From contig CACZXF010000019.1 in NCBI GenBank assembly GCA_902785105.1, positions 1-37,049 on the forward strand: a stretch of DNA of 37,049 bases, read 5' to 3'. This DNA is from an uncultured Eubacteriales bacterium (GTDB taxonomy: Bacteria > Bacillota > Clostridia > Christensenellales > Aristaeellaceae). The position numbers and the translations under genes are program-made. Position 1 is the first letter of the stretch. The number at the start of each line of letters is the position of its first letter. A model generated the notes under the pieces. It saw only the letters and a list, made by a program, of their open reading frames with translations. It ran no database searches and was not told the origin of the DNA. Shown piece by piece: positions 1-7,165 of this stretch.

Positions 1-177
1 CGGCGGCACTTCATGGCGTCTCTTCTTTTGATGCAATCGTTGCTGCTTTTCGGGGTGAGGCTGATGGGGCATTATTCGGGGTGGACTGAACAGTTACATC
101 TTATTTATAATTCTAAACTTCTTCCAAATGTGGACAAACATGGGAGTGTTTTTTCATCATGGTAAGGCGAAGCCGAC

Positions 178-200
178 TGAGAATCCCAAAGGGATTCTCA
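178..200. repeat. Perfect 10-bp hairpin
   Basis: TGAGAATCCC, an AAA loop, then GGGATTCTCA form a perfect palindrome. There is no T-run on either side, so a Rho-independent terminator is unlikely. It may be part of a small repeat left in this decayed region. Its function is unknown. Confidence 0.55.
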
Positions 201-324
201 CCTTCTGGTAGAAAAGGCACCGCAGGATTGTTTATATTTAAGAGGAAGTTTAGTATTCTGTCATTCCCTGATATCGAAGATTGTCTCCTTCCTGTCTGGG
301 TGAAACACTCATCGTGTCGTTCTA

Positions 325-339
325 TGCGCCTTTGGCGCA
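325..339. repeat. Short perfect hairpin
   Basis: TGCGCC, a TTT loop, then GGCGCA. The 6-bp stem resembles the hairpin at 178-200 in having a 3-nt homopolymer loop and a CCTTTGG/CCAAAGG centre. It could be chance. Confidence 0.3.
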
Positions 340-455
340 GCGTACAGTTCGTTCAATCTGCGGCATATGCTCTTATGAGGATTCATTCTTCGGCGAAATC
401 GGGGCGACAAGGCCAACGACGGACAGACATTCACAAACGTTGCTACCAAATCGCA

Positions 456-605
456 TCAGGTCGCATCCAGCCGTTGGCGCTCTACCAGTTCGGCAAATAA
501 GGCTCCCTTCTCGATCAGTTGGTCATAGTTCCCGTCCTCGATAATTCTGCCGCCGTCCAGCACCAGAATGCGATCACAGTGACGAATGGTGGAGAGGCGA
601 TACTC
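456..605 (-). pseudogene. 3' remnant of an ABC exporter (permease-ATPase fusion)
   Basis: Reading the minus strand up from a TGA at 456-458 gives about 48 codons matching the extreme C-terminus of ABCB-type exporters. The switch-region stretch RLSTIRHCDRILVLDGGRI is followed by EDGNYDQLIEKG and ALFAELVERQRL before the stop. The usual upstream sequence (Walker A, LSGGQ, Walker B, and the IAH preceding RLST) is absent, and the frame meets a stop at about 618. What survives is therefore only the tail of the nucleotide-binding domain. It does not derive from the intact exporters at 18.6-22.3 kb in any obvious way, because their tails differ. I infer that a deletion or recombination left it here. 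Confidence 0.75.
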
Positions 606-620
606 GCCATATGCGTGGTA

Positions 621-818
621 TCATCGGATATAATCACATCTTCTTTCCATCCGATTCGCTGTATTCAACTGTGATTCTACCCAAGTGATAATTAAAAATG
701 TTGCATGTGACAAGTCCCCTTCCCGAATCCTCAAGTTCCTGCGGATCTCCTTCGGAATGATCACCCGCCCAAGCTCATTAATTCTCACTGTCCCAGTCGC
801 TCGCATAACAAAAGGCAT
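621..818 (-). pseudogene. Truncated SpoVT/AbrB-like regulator
   Basis: Residues 5-35 of this frame (bases 714-806) match the swapped-hairpin AbrB DNA-binding domain of SpoVT-like proteins: MRATGTVRINELGRVIIPKE, then IRRNLRIREGD. Family members continue with about 50 residues of strand and, in SpoVT, a GAF domain. Here the similarity stops abruptly at REGD and 30 unrelated residues run to a stop. Compared with the usual VRRIDDLGR, one residue is missing near position 8. No good ribosome binding site precedes the start. It lies directly beside the ABC exporter remnant, so the two fragments probably mark one rearrangement. A short functional AbrB-only peptide cannot be excluded, but the loss of the conserved C-terminal strand of the domain argues against it. 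Confidence 0.65.
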
Positions 819-935
819 CCGATACGTTCAAACTGCTGCATGATGTGTACACAGTTTGCGCGAAAGGGGGCGTTTATCGCGTGAATGAGACATCTATTCA
901 ACTTTTTCTGTATTCAAACCGAGACGGCGCGTCGC

Positions 936-1460
936 TTACGAATCGAAGAAGTGCTGTCCGTCCTCGGTGACGAGACGCTCTGTTTTCGGGTATTCAAAGA
1001 TTTCTGGTTTATCGGCGTTTGCAGCAAGGTAATCCGCGAACTTTGAAGCATACCATTTGGCCATGCCGAGATTGTGCATGAGGTAATGGCCGCAGTTCTT
1101 GGGCGAAGCGCCGGGGACGCTCTGGGAATCCTCTACAGAGCGGAATGCCCTCAGTATCAGGTCGAAGATTTCACACGGAGGGCGATTGCCTTTTAGAATG
1201 AGATAGAAGCCCGTCAGGCATCCCATGGGACCCCAGTAGATGATCTCATCCTTCCAGTCGGGATCGTTGCGCAGGTAGGTCGCTATGATGTGCTCCAGGG
1301 AGTGCATCGCGGCGACGTCGATAGCAGGCTCCTTGTTGGGCCTCGTGAGCCTGATGTCATAGGTTGTCAGCGTGCCGTTTTCGACGGTATCCACCCGGCT
1401 GGTAAATATGCCCGGGACAATGTAAGTATGATCAACGGAAAAGCTTGGTATCAGATCCAT
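936..1460 (-). CDS. luxS: S-ribosylhomocysteine lyase LuxS
   Basis: Cytosolic Fe(II)-type lyase that cleaves S-ribosylhomocysteine to homocysteine and 4,5-dihydroxy-2,3-pentanedione. This is the second step of the activated-methyl recycling route and the source of autoinducer-2. The 174-residue length is in the family range (about 150-175). The HSLEH metal and catalytic motif is at residues 53-57, the catalytic cysteine is in GPMGC at 81, and the third metal ligand is C123 in KNCGH. All key residues are present, so it should be active. The ATG is preceded by AAAGGAG at good spacing, with a clear promoter just upstream. The partner nucleosidase (mtnN/pfs) and any AI-2 uptake genes are not in the window. 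The gene is monocistronic and divergent from the sugar ABC operon. Confidence 0.96.
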   Translation of the reverse strand: MDLIPSFSVDHTYIVPGIFTSRVDTVENGTLTTYDIRLTRPNKEPAIDVAAMHSLEHIIATYLRNDPDWKDEIIYWGPMGCLTGFYLILKGNRPPCEIFDLILRAFRSVEDSQSVPGASPKNCGHYLMHNLGMAKWYASKFADYLAANADKPEIFEYPKTERLVTEDGQHFFDS

Positions 1461-1495
1461 TTGTTGTTCTCCTTTCGCGTCTTTGACTGTTTACG

Positions 1496-1524
1496 ATTAT
1501 ATCATATTTGATCACAGTTGTCTA
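1496..1524 (-). promoter_or_regulatory. luxS promoter
   Basis: On the minus strand, TAGACA (1519-1524) and a perfect TATAAT (1496-1501) are separated by 17 bases. The -10 box lies about 36 bases upstream of the luxS ATG. This is a sigma-A type promoter by sequence. Confidence 0.7.
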
Positions 1525-1601
1525 TACGATATGTCTGGGAGCCTACACAGGTGTTTGTGAAAGTTTTTTCTCAGTAAGTTGGCTTATTGTTAATTATACT
1601 A

Positions 1602-1664
1602 TAGTCGAAAGTGGAATAATGTGATATAATATTTTCATAAAGTCAGTTAACTTCATATTATCAC
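1602..1664 (+). promoter_or_regulatory. Sugar ABC operon promoter with operator-like inverted repeat
   Basis: TATAAT at 1625-1630 has a poor -35 (TAGTCG, 1602-1607) at 17 bases. The -10 box lies inside the left arm of an imperfect inverted repeat: GTGATATAATAT (1621-1632) against ATATTATCAC (1655-1664). A palindromic AGTTAACT sits at 1645-1652 between the arms. A weak -35 and a repeat covering the -10 and start site fit a regulated promoter. The regulator is not identified. Confidence 0.45.
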
Positions 1665-1682
1665 AACAGGGGGTGGGAGCCA

Positions 1683-2783
1683 ATGAAGGTGGTACTGCAA
1701 AACCTGACCAAGAAATTCCCCGGCCGCGACAGGAAGAGTGGCGAGGTGGTTGCCGTCAACGATTTCTGCTTTGAGATCCCGGATGGCAAGCTGATCGGGC
1801 TGCTGGGGCCGTCGGGCTGTGGCAAGTCCACGGCGCTGAACCTGATCTCCGGGCTTTTGAAGCCCACCAGTGGGCGCATATTCTTCGGGGACGACGATGT
1901 GACGGATCTGCCCCCGGAGCTGCGCGGGGTGGGGCTGGTGTTCCAAAACTACGCGCTTTATCCCCATCTGACGGTGCGGGAGAACATCCGCTTTCCATTG
2001 GAAAACCTGAAGGGCGCGGACCGTCCCTCGAAGGAGGAGATGGAGCGGCGCGTTCAGGAGGCGGCAAAGCTGGTGCAGATCGACAAGCTGCTGGAGCGCA
2101 AGCCCGGTGAGATGTCCGGCGGCCAGCAGCAGCGCGTGGCCATAGCACGGGCCGTGGTGAAGATGCCGCGGGTACTGCTGCTGGACGAGCCCCTCTCCAA
2201 CCTGGACGCCCGGCTGAGGCTCCAAACCCGGGAGGAGATACGGCGCATCCAGCGGGAGACCGGCATCACCACCGTTTTCGTCACCCACGATCAGGAGGAA
2301 GCCATGTCCATCTCCGATCTGATCGTGGTGATGAAGGACGGCGTGATCCAGCAGATCGACAGGCCACAGTCCGTCTATGACGACCCGGCCAACCTGTTCG
2401 TGGCGAAGTTCCTGGGCACCCCGCCCATCGATGTGTTTGAGGCGGATGTTAAGGGCGGCAGGCTGTACATCGGAGACAGTGCTGTGCTGGACGTTCCCGG
2501 CATCGCCGACCGGCCGGTTTGGGCGGGGATACGGCCGGAGGGCTTCGTGTTGGACGAAAACGGGCCGCTGGAATGCGGCTTAGTTGGCGTGGAGGTCATG
2601 GGCCGGGATTCCACGGTCATCGCCACCCACCCTGCCTTTGACGGTGTGAACATCCGCTCCATCATCCCCGCCGAGAGCGCCCGGAGCGTCACCGGCAACA
2701 GGGTGCGGTTCTCCGTCAAGCCCTTCAAGGCCCACATCTTCGGCAGGGATGACGAATTGCGGCTTCGATTCGAGGTGAAGTGA
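1683..2783 (+). CDS. Carbohydrate ABC transporter ATPase (UgpC/MsmK type)
   Basis: Cytoplasmic ATPase that powers CUT1-family sugar importers. Walker A GPSGCGKST is at residues 42-50, the Q-loop glutamine at 88, the signature MSGGQQQR at about 144-151, Walker B VLLLDEP ends at 170 with catalytic E169, and the H-loop histidine is at 202. The C-terminal 120 or so residues form the MalK-like regulatory OB/TOBE region, giving the normal family length of about 366. The start follows a GGGGGTGGGAG ribosome binding site. It is the first gene of an operon with two permeases and a binding protein. In many Firmicutes one MsmX/MsmK ATPase serves several importers. The second sugar operon here (30.4-36.3 kb) has no ATPase, so sharing is plausible but not shown. 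I cannot tell the sugar from this protein. Confidence 0.92.
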   Translation: MKVVLQNLTKKFPGRDRKSGEVVAVNDFCFEIPDGKLIGLLGPSGCGKSTALNLISGLLKPTSGRIFFGDDDVTDLPPELRGVGLVFQNYALYPHLTVRENIRFPLENLKGADRPSKEEMERRVQEAAKLVQIDKLLERKPGEMSGGQQQRVAIARAVVKMPRVLLLDEPLSNLDARLRLQTREEIRRIQRETGITTVFVTHDQEEAMSISDLIVVMKDGVIQQIDRPQSVYDDPANLFVAKFLGTPPIDVFEADVKGGRLYIGDSAVLDVPGIADRPVWAGIRPEGFVLDENGPLECGLVGVEVMGRDSTVIATHPAFDGVNIRSIIPAESARSVTGNRVRFSVKPFKAHIFGRDDELRLRFEVK

Positions 2784-2784
2784 C

Positions 2785-3681
2785 ATGGAGGGCAAGCATA
2801 ACGATCTGAAGGCCTGGCTGTACCTGCTGCCGGCGATATTGTTCCTGGGCGTGTTCATGGTCTACCCGCTGATCGACGTATTCATCTACTCCTTCGAGGA
2901 GGGCTATAATTCTGCCTCCCAGACTTTCTTCGGCGTGGGCCTGTACAACTACTCCTATGTGCTGCACGATCCCTACTTCCTCCAGGCGCTCAAAAACACC
3001 TTTATACTGGTCATCATCACGGTGCCGGTATCGACAGCGCTGGCACTGCTGATCTCGGTGGGGCTGAACTCTATCAAGGCATTGAAGAACCTGTTCCAGA
3101 CGGTCTACTTCCTGCCCTACGTCACCAACACGCTGGCCGTCGGCCTGGTGTTCATGATACTGTTCAAGCCCACGGCCTATTCCGACGGACTTGTGAACCA
3201 GCTCATCAAGGCCTTCGGCGGCACGGCGGTGGACTTCATCGAGGGGCCCTACTGGGCGAAGATGTTCGTGCTGTGCTTCTACACTGTCTGGGCGGTGATG
3301 CCCTTTAAGATACTGATACTGACCAGCGCGCTGGCCTCGGTGAACCCGGATTATTACAACGCGGCGAAGGTGGACGGCACCTCCCCCTTCCGCATCTTCC
3401 GGAAGATCACGCTGCCGATGATCTCCCCCATGATCTTCTATCTGGTCATCACCGGCTTCATCGGTGCGTTCAAGGCCTATTCCGACGCGGTGGCGCTGTT
3501 CGGCACCAATCTGAACGCGGCGGAGATGAACACCATCGTGGGCTATGTCTATGACATGCTCTACGGTGATTCCGGCGGCTATCCTTCTTTCGCGTCCGCG
3601 GCGGCCATCATACTGTTTGCCATCGTGCTGACCATCACCTGCATCAACCTGTCCGTCAGCAAAAAGCACGTACACTATTAA
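2785..3681 (+). CDS. Sugar ABC transporter permease (MalF/UgpA-like)
   Basis: Integral membrane subunit of the importer. The protein has 298 residues with six predicted membrane helices, the first at about residues 10-32. The cytoplasmic coupling (EAA) loop reads YYNAAKVDGTSPFRIF near residue 190, with the conserved A...DG spacing that docks to the ATPase. The start lies one base after the ATPase stop, so the two genes are translationally coupled. MalF of enteric bacteria is longer. This short form is usual for Gram-positive CUT1 permeases. The substrate is unknown. Confidence 0.9.
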   Translation: MEGKHNDLKAWLYLLPAILFLGVFMVYPLIDVFIYSFEEGYNSASQTFFGVGLYNYSYVLHDPYFLQALKNTFILVIITVPVSTALALLISVGLNSIKALKNLFQTVYFLPYVTNTLAVGLVFMILFKPTAYSDGLVNQLIKAFGGTAVDFIEGPYWAKMFVLCFYTVWAVMPFKILILTSALASVNPDYYNAAKVDGTSPFRIFRKITLPMISPMIFYLVITGFIGAFKAYSDAVALFGTNLNAAEMNTIVGYVYDMLYGDSGGYPSFASAAAIILFAIVLTITCINLSVSKKHVHY

Positions 3682-3693
3682 GGAGGCGAGCCC

Positions 3694-4554
3694 ATGAAGC
3701 GTTATGATGAAGGGCGCATCGCCGCCCGCAACCGCGCACTGCGCGTGCTGACCTACATCCTGCTGGCGGTGTGGGCCGTGATCGTGCTGTTTCCCTATTA
3801 TTGGATGATACTGTCCTCCATCAAGTCCTTCGGGGCCTATTCCTCGGAATACGTGCCGAAGTTCTACACCCTCCAGCCGACACTGCAGAACTACCGCGAC
3901 GCCTTCTCCATGGTACCGCTGGGCAAGTATTTCATCAATTCCATCATCTTCACCGTCGTCACCACAGCGCTGATGCTGGTGGTGATCGTCCCTGCGGCTT
4001 TCGCCTTCGCGCGGCTGGAATTCCGGGGCAAGAACGTCGCCTTCGCCCTTTTCCTGTCGCTGATGATGATCCCGAACGAGCTGGTCATCATCACCAACTA
4101 CGTCACCATCACTAACTGGGGAATGCGCAATACCTTCGCGGGTCTGATCCTGCCCTCGGTGACCAGTGTGTTCTACATTTATCTGCTCCGGGAAAACTTC
4201 GCCCAGATCCCCGACGAGCTGTACAACGCCGCGAGGGTGGACGGGACGTCGGATTTCAAGTATCTGATGCGGGTGATGATCCCCATCTGCAAGCCGACCA
4301 TCATCACCATCATCATACTGAAGGTCATCGAATGCTGGAACAGCTATGTCTGGCCGAGACTGGTGACCACAGACCCCAACTACTTTCTGGTGTCCAACGG
4401 CATCCAGGAGATACGCCAAAACGGCTTCGGGCGGGAGAACATTCCCGCCATGATGGCGGCGGTGGTGGTCATCTCCGCGCCGCTGATCGTTCTGTTCCTG
4501 ATCTTCAGAAACAAGATCATGTCCGGCGTTTCGAGAGGGGGCATCAAGGGATGA
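3694..4554 (+). CDS. Sugar ABC transporter permease (MalG/UgpE-like)
   Basis: Second membrane subunit of the same importer, pairing with the product of the gene just upstream. It has 286 residues, six predicted helices, and a coupling loop LYNAARVDGTSDFKYLMRV near residue 175. A strong AAGGAGG ribosome binding site precedes the ATG, 12 bases after the upstream stop. Its stop overlaps the ATG of the binding-protein gene (ATGA), which implies coupled translation. The C-terminus ends in SGVSRGGIKG, typical of MalG-like permeases, whose tail contacts the ATPase. Confidence 0.9.
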   Translation: MKRYDEGRIAARNRALRVLTYILLAVWAVIVLFPYYWMILSSIKSFGAYSSEYVPKFYTLQPTLQNYRDAFSMVPLGKYFINSIIFTVVTTALMLVVIVPAAFAFARLEFRGKNVAFALFLSLMMIPNELVIITNYVTITNWGMRNTFAGLILPSVTSVFYIYLLRENFAQIPDELYNAARVDGTSDFKYLMRVMIPICKPTIITIIILKVIECWNSYVWPRLVTTDPNYFLVSNGIQEIRQNGFGRENIPAMMAAVVVISAPLIVLFLIFRNKIMSGVSRGGIKG

Positions 4555-6152
4555 GAAAGCACATTGCCCTCATGACTGCGCTGCTGGCCATGTTGTTATG
4601 CCTCACCGGCTGCCACGGCTCCCGGGAGCGAGTGGGCTTTGAGACGCCCTCCGAATTGGATACCTCCCGGAAGCTGGAGATCACCTTCTGGGCCAAGAAC
4701 GACAACAACAACACCCAGAAGCTGATCTACCAGACGGCCATACGGGATTTCGAAGCGCTGTATCCCAGCATCACCGTGAAGCTCCAGGCTTACACAGATT
4801 ACGGCGCCATCTATAACGACGTCATCACCAATATCGCCACAGACACCACGCCCAACATCTGCATCACCTATCCCGACCACATCGCCACCTACCTGACCGG
4901 CACAAACGTAGTCGCCCCGCTGGACAGCCTGTTTGACGATGAGAAGTACGGCTTCGGCGGCAGCGCTTTGCTCTATGACGGCCCCGCCCGTGACGAGGTG
5001 GTCCCGGAATTTTTAGAAGAATGCGCCTTCGGCGGACACTACTACGCCGTGCCCTACATGCGCTCCACTGAGGCGTGCTACGTCAACAAAACCTATGTGG
5101 AGGCGCTGGGCTACGATCTGCCCGACATATTGACCTGGGACTTCGTGTGGGAGGTCGCCGAAGCCGCCACGGCGAAGAACGCCGACGGAAAGTATGCCGT
5201 CAACGGCCAGGAGACCATGATCCCCTTCATCTACAAGTCCACGGACAACATGATGATACAGATGCTGAAACAGCAGGACGGCGGCTATTCCGATGACGCG
5301 GGGAACATACCGATCTTCAACGACACCACCCGGGACATCCTCAAAACTATCGCTGCCCATGCGGGAAAGGGCGGCGCGTTCTCCACCTTCAAGAAGGACG
5401 GCTATCCCGCCAACTTCCTGAACGCCGGTCAGTGTGTGTTCGCCGTGGACTCCACCGCTGGGGCCACCTGGATGGGCGCACACGCCCCGCTGGTGGACAT
5501 CGCCAAGGAGCGCATCGTGGAATTTGAGACGGTGGTCAGGCCCGTCCCTCAATACGACCCGGAACACACGCAGATGATCTCCCAGGGCCCGTCCATCTGT
5601 GTGTTCAACAAGCAGGATCCCCAGGAGGTGCTGGCGAGCTGGCTGTTTACACAGTATCTGCTGACCAACGAGGTGCAGGTGGCCTACGCTGAGACTGAGG
5701 GCTACATCCCTGTGACCACCAAGGCCCAGAACGACGACGGCTATCAGGATTACCTTTCCAGGGCCGGCGAGGACAACGGCGAACACTATTTCGCCAAGAT
5801 CGACGCGGCGAAGCTGCTGATGGCAAATACCAATAACACCTTCACCACGCCGGTGTTCAATGGCTCCACTTCCCTGCGCGACGCGGCGGGCCAGCTCATT
5901 GAGTCCGTGAACACCGCCGTCAAGCGCAAAAAGGCCGTGGACGACACCTTCCTCGATCAGCTGTTCAAGGACACCACGTCCCTCTACCGGCTGGACCAGC
6001 TCTCAGGTTCGGCAACCGCCGACGGCCCCGCCGAGTTGGGCCCGCTGCCCGTCGAGTCCGTGGCGCTGCTGGTCACACTGGTCTGCGTATGGCTGCTGCT
6101 GGGCGTCTATACCCTCAGCGGATGGCTAAAGGCGCGAAAGAAAGGCCATTGA
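4551..6152 (+). CDS. Extracellular sugar-binding lipoprotein with C-terminal membrane helix
   Basis: Family 1 solute-binding protein for the importer encoded upstream. I place the start at the ATG at 4551, overlapping the permease stop, because the N-terminus then becomes a lipoprotein signal: a hydrophobic core and lipobox LTGC with Cys21. The mature part begins LEITFWAKND and has the usual two-lobe pattern. At 533 residues it is about 100 longer than most family members. The C-terminus carries a hydrophobic segment at about residues 504-525 followed by a basic tail (LKARKKGH). The protein would thus be held at the membrane at both ends. The gene is last in the operon, whereas binding-protein genes usually come first. 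The ligand is not predictable from sequence alone. Confidence 0.88.
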   Translation: MRKHIALMTALLAMLLCLTGCHGSRERVGFETPSELDTSRKLEITFWAKNDNNNTQKLIYQTAIRDFEALYPSITVKLQAYTDYGAIYNDVITNIATDTTPNICITYPDHIATYLTGTNVVAPLDSLFDDEKYGFGGSALLYDGPARDEVVPEFLEECAFGGHYYAVPYMRSTEACYVNKTYVEALGYDLPDILTWDFVWEVAEAATAKNADGKYAVNGQETMIPFIYKSTDNMMIQMLKQQDGGYSDDAGNIPIFNDTTRDILKTIAAHAGKGGAFSTFKKDGYPANFLNAGQCVFAVDSTAGATWMGAHAPLVDIAKERIVEFETVVRPVPQYDPEHTQMISQGPSICVFNKQDPQEVLASWLFTQYLLTNEVQVAYAETEGYIPVTTKAQNDDGYQDYLSRAGEDNGEHYFAKIDAAKLLMANTNNTFTTPVFNGSTSLRDAAGQLIESVNTAVKRKKAVDDTFLDQLFKDTTSLYRLDQLSGSATADGPAELGPLPVESVALLVTLVCVWLLLGVYTLSGWLKARKKGH

Positions 6153-6182
6153 CGGAGATTATGTTAAATAAGCGTGTCTAAA

Positions 6183-6210
6183 TTGATTTATTGTTCATTG
6201 GTAGTATAAT
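6183..6210 (+). promoter_or_regulatory. Promoter of the secreted OB-fold-like protein
   Basis: TTGATT (6183-6188) and a perfect TATAAT (6205-6210) are 16 bases apart. The start codon lies 33 bases downstream, behind AAGGAGGT. This suggests the gene is transcribed separately from the ABC operon. Confidence 0.7.
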
Positions 6211-6242
6211 AGATACAGCCTATTAAAAAGGAGGTACTCCCC

Positions 6243-6953
6243 ATGAAGAAGCTGTTTGTGGTACTGCTGGCGCTGGTTTTAGCGCTGAGCGCGTTCGCGC
6301 TGGCGGAGGGCGGCATGAGCTACGCCGACTATGTGGCGGCGGAAATCGACGACGAGATCACCATCGAAGCCTATGTGCAGGCGCACCAGGGCTGGTGGGA
6401 CAACAACGGCACCGGCAACGTGACCATCTACGCCCAGGACGAGGAGGGCGGCTACTTCCTCTACAATGCCGTCGCGACTCAGGAGGAGGCTGAGAAGCTG
6501 GTCCCCGGTACGAAGATCCGCGCCACCGGCTACAAGGCCGAATGGTCCGGCGAGGTGGAAATCGTCGATGCGACCTTTGAGATCATCGACGGCGAGTACA
6601 TTGCCGAGCCCGTGGACGTCACTGACCTGCTGGGTACCGACGCCCTGATCGAGAAGCAGAACCAGAAGGTGTCCTTCAAGGGCATGACCGTGGAGCCCAT
6701 CGGCGATGCGGGCGCGGCCTGGCTGTATGGCTGGGATGGCTCCGGCGAAGAGGGCAGCGACCTTTATTTCAACGTCTCCGTAAACGGCCAGACCTACAAT
6801 TTCACCGTGGAGTCCTACCTCTGCGGTCCCGGCACCGAGGTCTATGAGGCTGTGAAGGCCCTGAACGTGGGCGACACCATTGACCTGGAAGGCTTCCTCT
6901 ACTGGTACGAAGGCGCGAATCCCCACATCACTGCCATCACCCCCGCGGCATAA
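6243..6953 (+). CDS. Secreted protein, two OB-fold-like halves
   Basis: A 236-residue exported protein of unknown role. Residues 1-21 form a signal peptide with a type I cleavage pattern (AFALA, then EGG) and no lipobox. Two halves follow with similar beta-rich layout. One, about residues 28-115, runs from ITIEAYVQAHQGWWDN through VPGTKIRATGYKAEW. The other, about 140-234, runs from VSFKGMTVEPIGD to LNVGDTIDLEGFLYWYEG and an ITAITPA end. The pattern 'strand - glycine - GD/GT - I - G - tail' resembles secreted OB-fold domains in which each half ends with a GxxxxxxG strand. This is a fold guess; I do not recognise a named family. It is flanked by its own promoter and terminator. Confidence 0.7.
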   Translation: MKKLFVVLLALVLALSAFALAEGGMSYADYVAAEIDDEITIEAYVQAHQGWWDNNGTGNVTIYAQDEEGGYFLYNAVATQEEAEKLVPGTKIRATGYKAEWSGEVEIVDATFEIIDGEYIAEPVDVTDLLGTDALIEKQNQKVSFKGMTVEPIGDAGAAWLYGWDGSGEEGSDLYFNVSVNGQTYNFTVESYLCGPGTEVYEAVKALNVGDTIDLEGFLYWYEGANPHITAITPAA

Positions 6954-6968
6954 AGCGCATGAGATAGC

Positions 6969-7010
6969 AAAACGCGACGCCATTTCAAAGTGACGTCGCG
7001 TTTTTGTTTT
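6969..7010. terminator. Bidirectional terminator
   Basis: ACGCGACG (6972-6979) pairs with CGTCGCGT (6994-7001), flanked by an A-run on the left and TTTTTGTTTT on the right. It ends the secreted-protein gene on the plus strand. The A-run means it can also serve the minus-strand peptide synthetase gene. Confidence 0.85.
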
Positions 7011-7165
7011 CTTGGGATTGGCCTCTCGCCTTTGTCAGCGCGTGATCGTTGCGAGCAACAGGCAAATTATGTGCTTCATTATCTCATTTTCCTCCAAAAT
7101 ACGGGTATGGGCTTATTACCCATGACTTTTCATATCCTGCTACGTGCATTCTCTGATGATCATCC

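Larger units (their letters stand above)
1..455. other. Gene-less, decayed stretch
   Basis: No reading frame here has a recognisable domain, a ribosome binding site or convincing codon use. Two open frames of 87 and 113 codons overlap each other on the plus strand and look accidental. The stretch ends at the stop codon of an ABC exporter remnant read on the minus strand. Apart from two short perfect hairpins, listed separately, I see nothing in it. Confidence 0.5.

Noticed and set aside
159-544. Two plus-strand frames of 113 and 87 codons near the left end
   Set aside because: They overlap each other, cross the ABC exporter remnant antisense, and show no motif or start signal.
621-818. AbrB-type antitoxin of a toxin-antitoxin pair
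   Set aside because: No toxin gene is adjacent, and the sequence matches SpoVT-like regulators cut short after residue 31 of the domain.
2725-4419. 564-codon minus-strand open frame
   Set aside because: Antisense to two permease genes with clear coupling loops. Composition is dominated by Asp, Glu, His and Gln.
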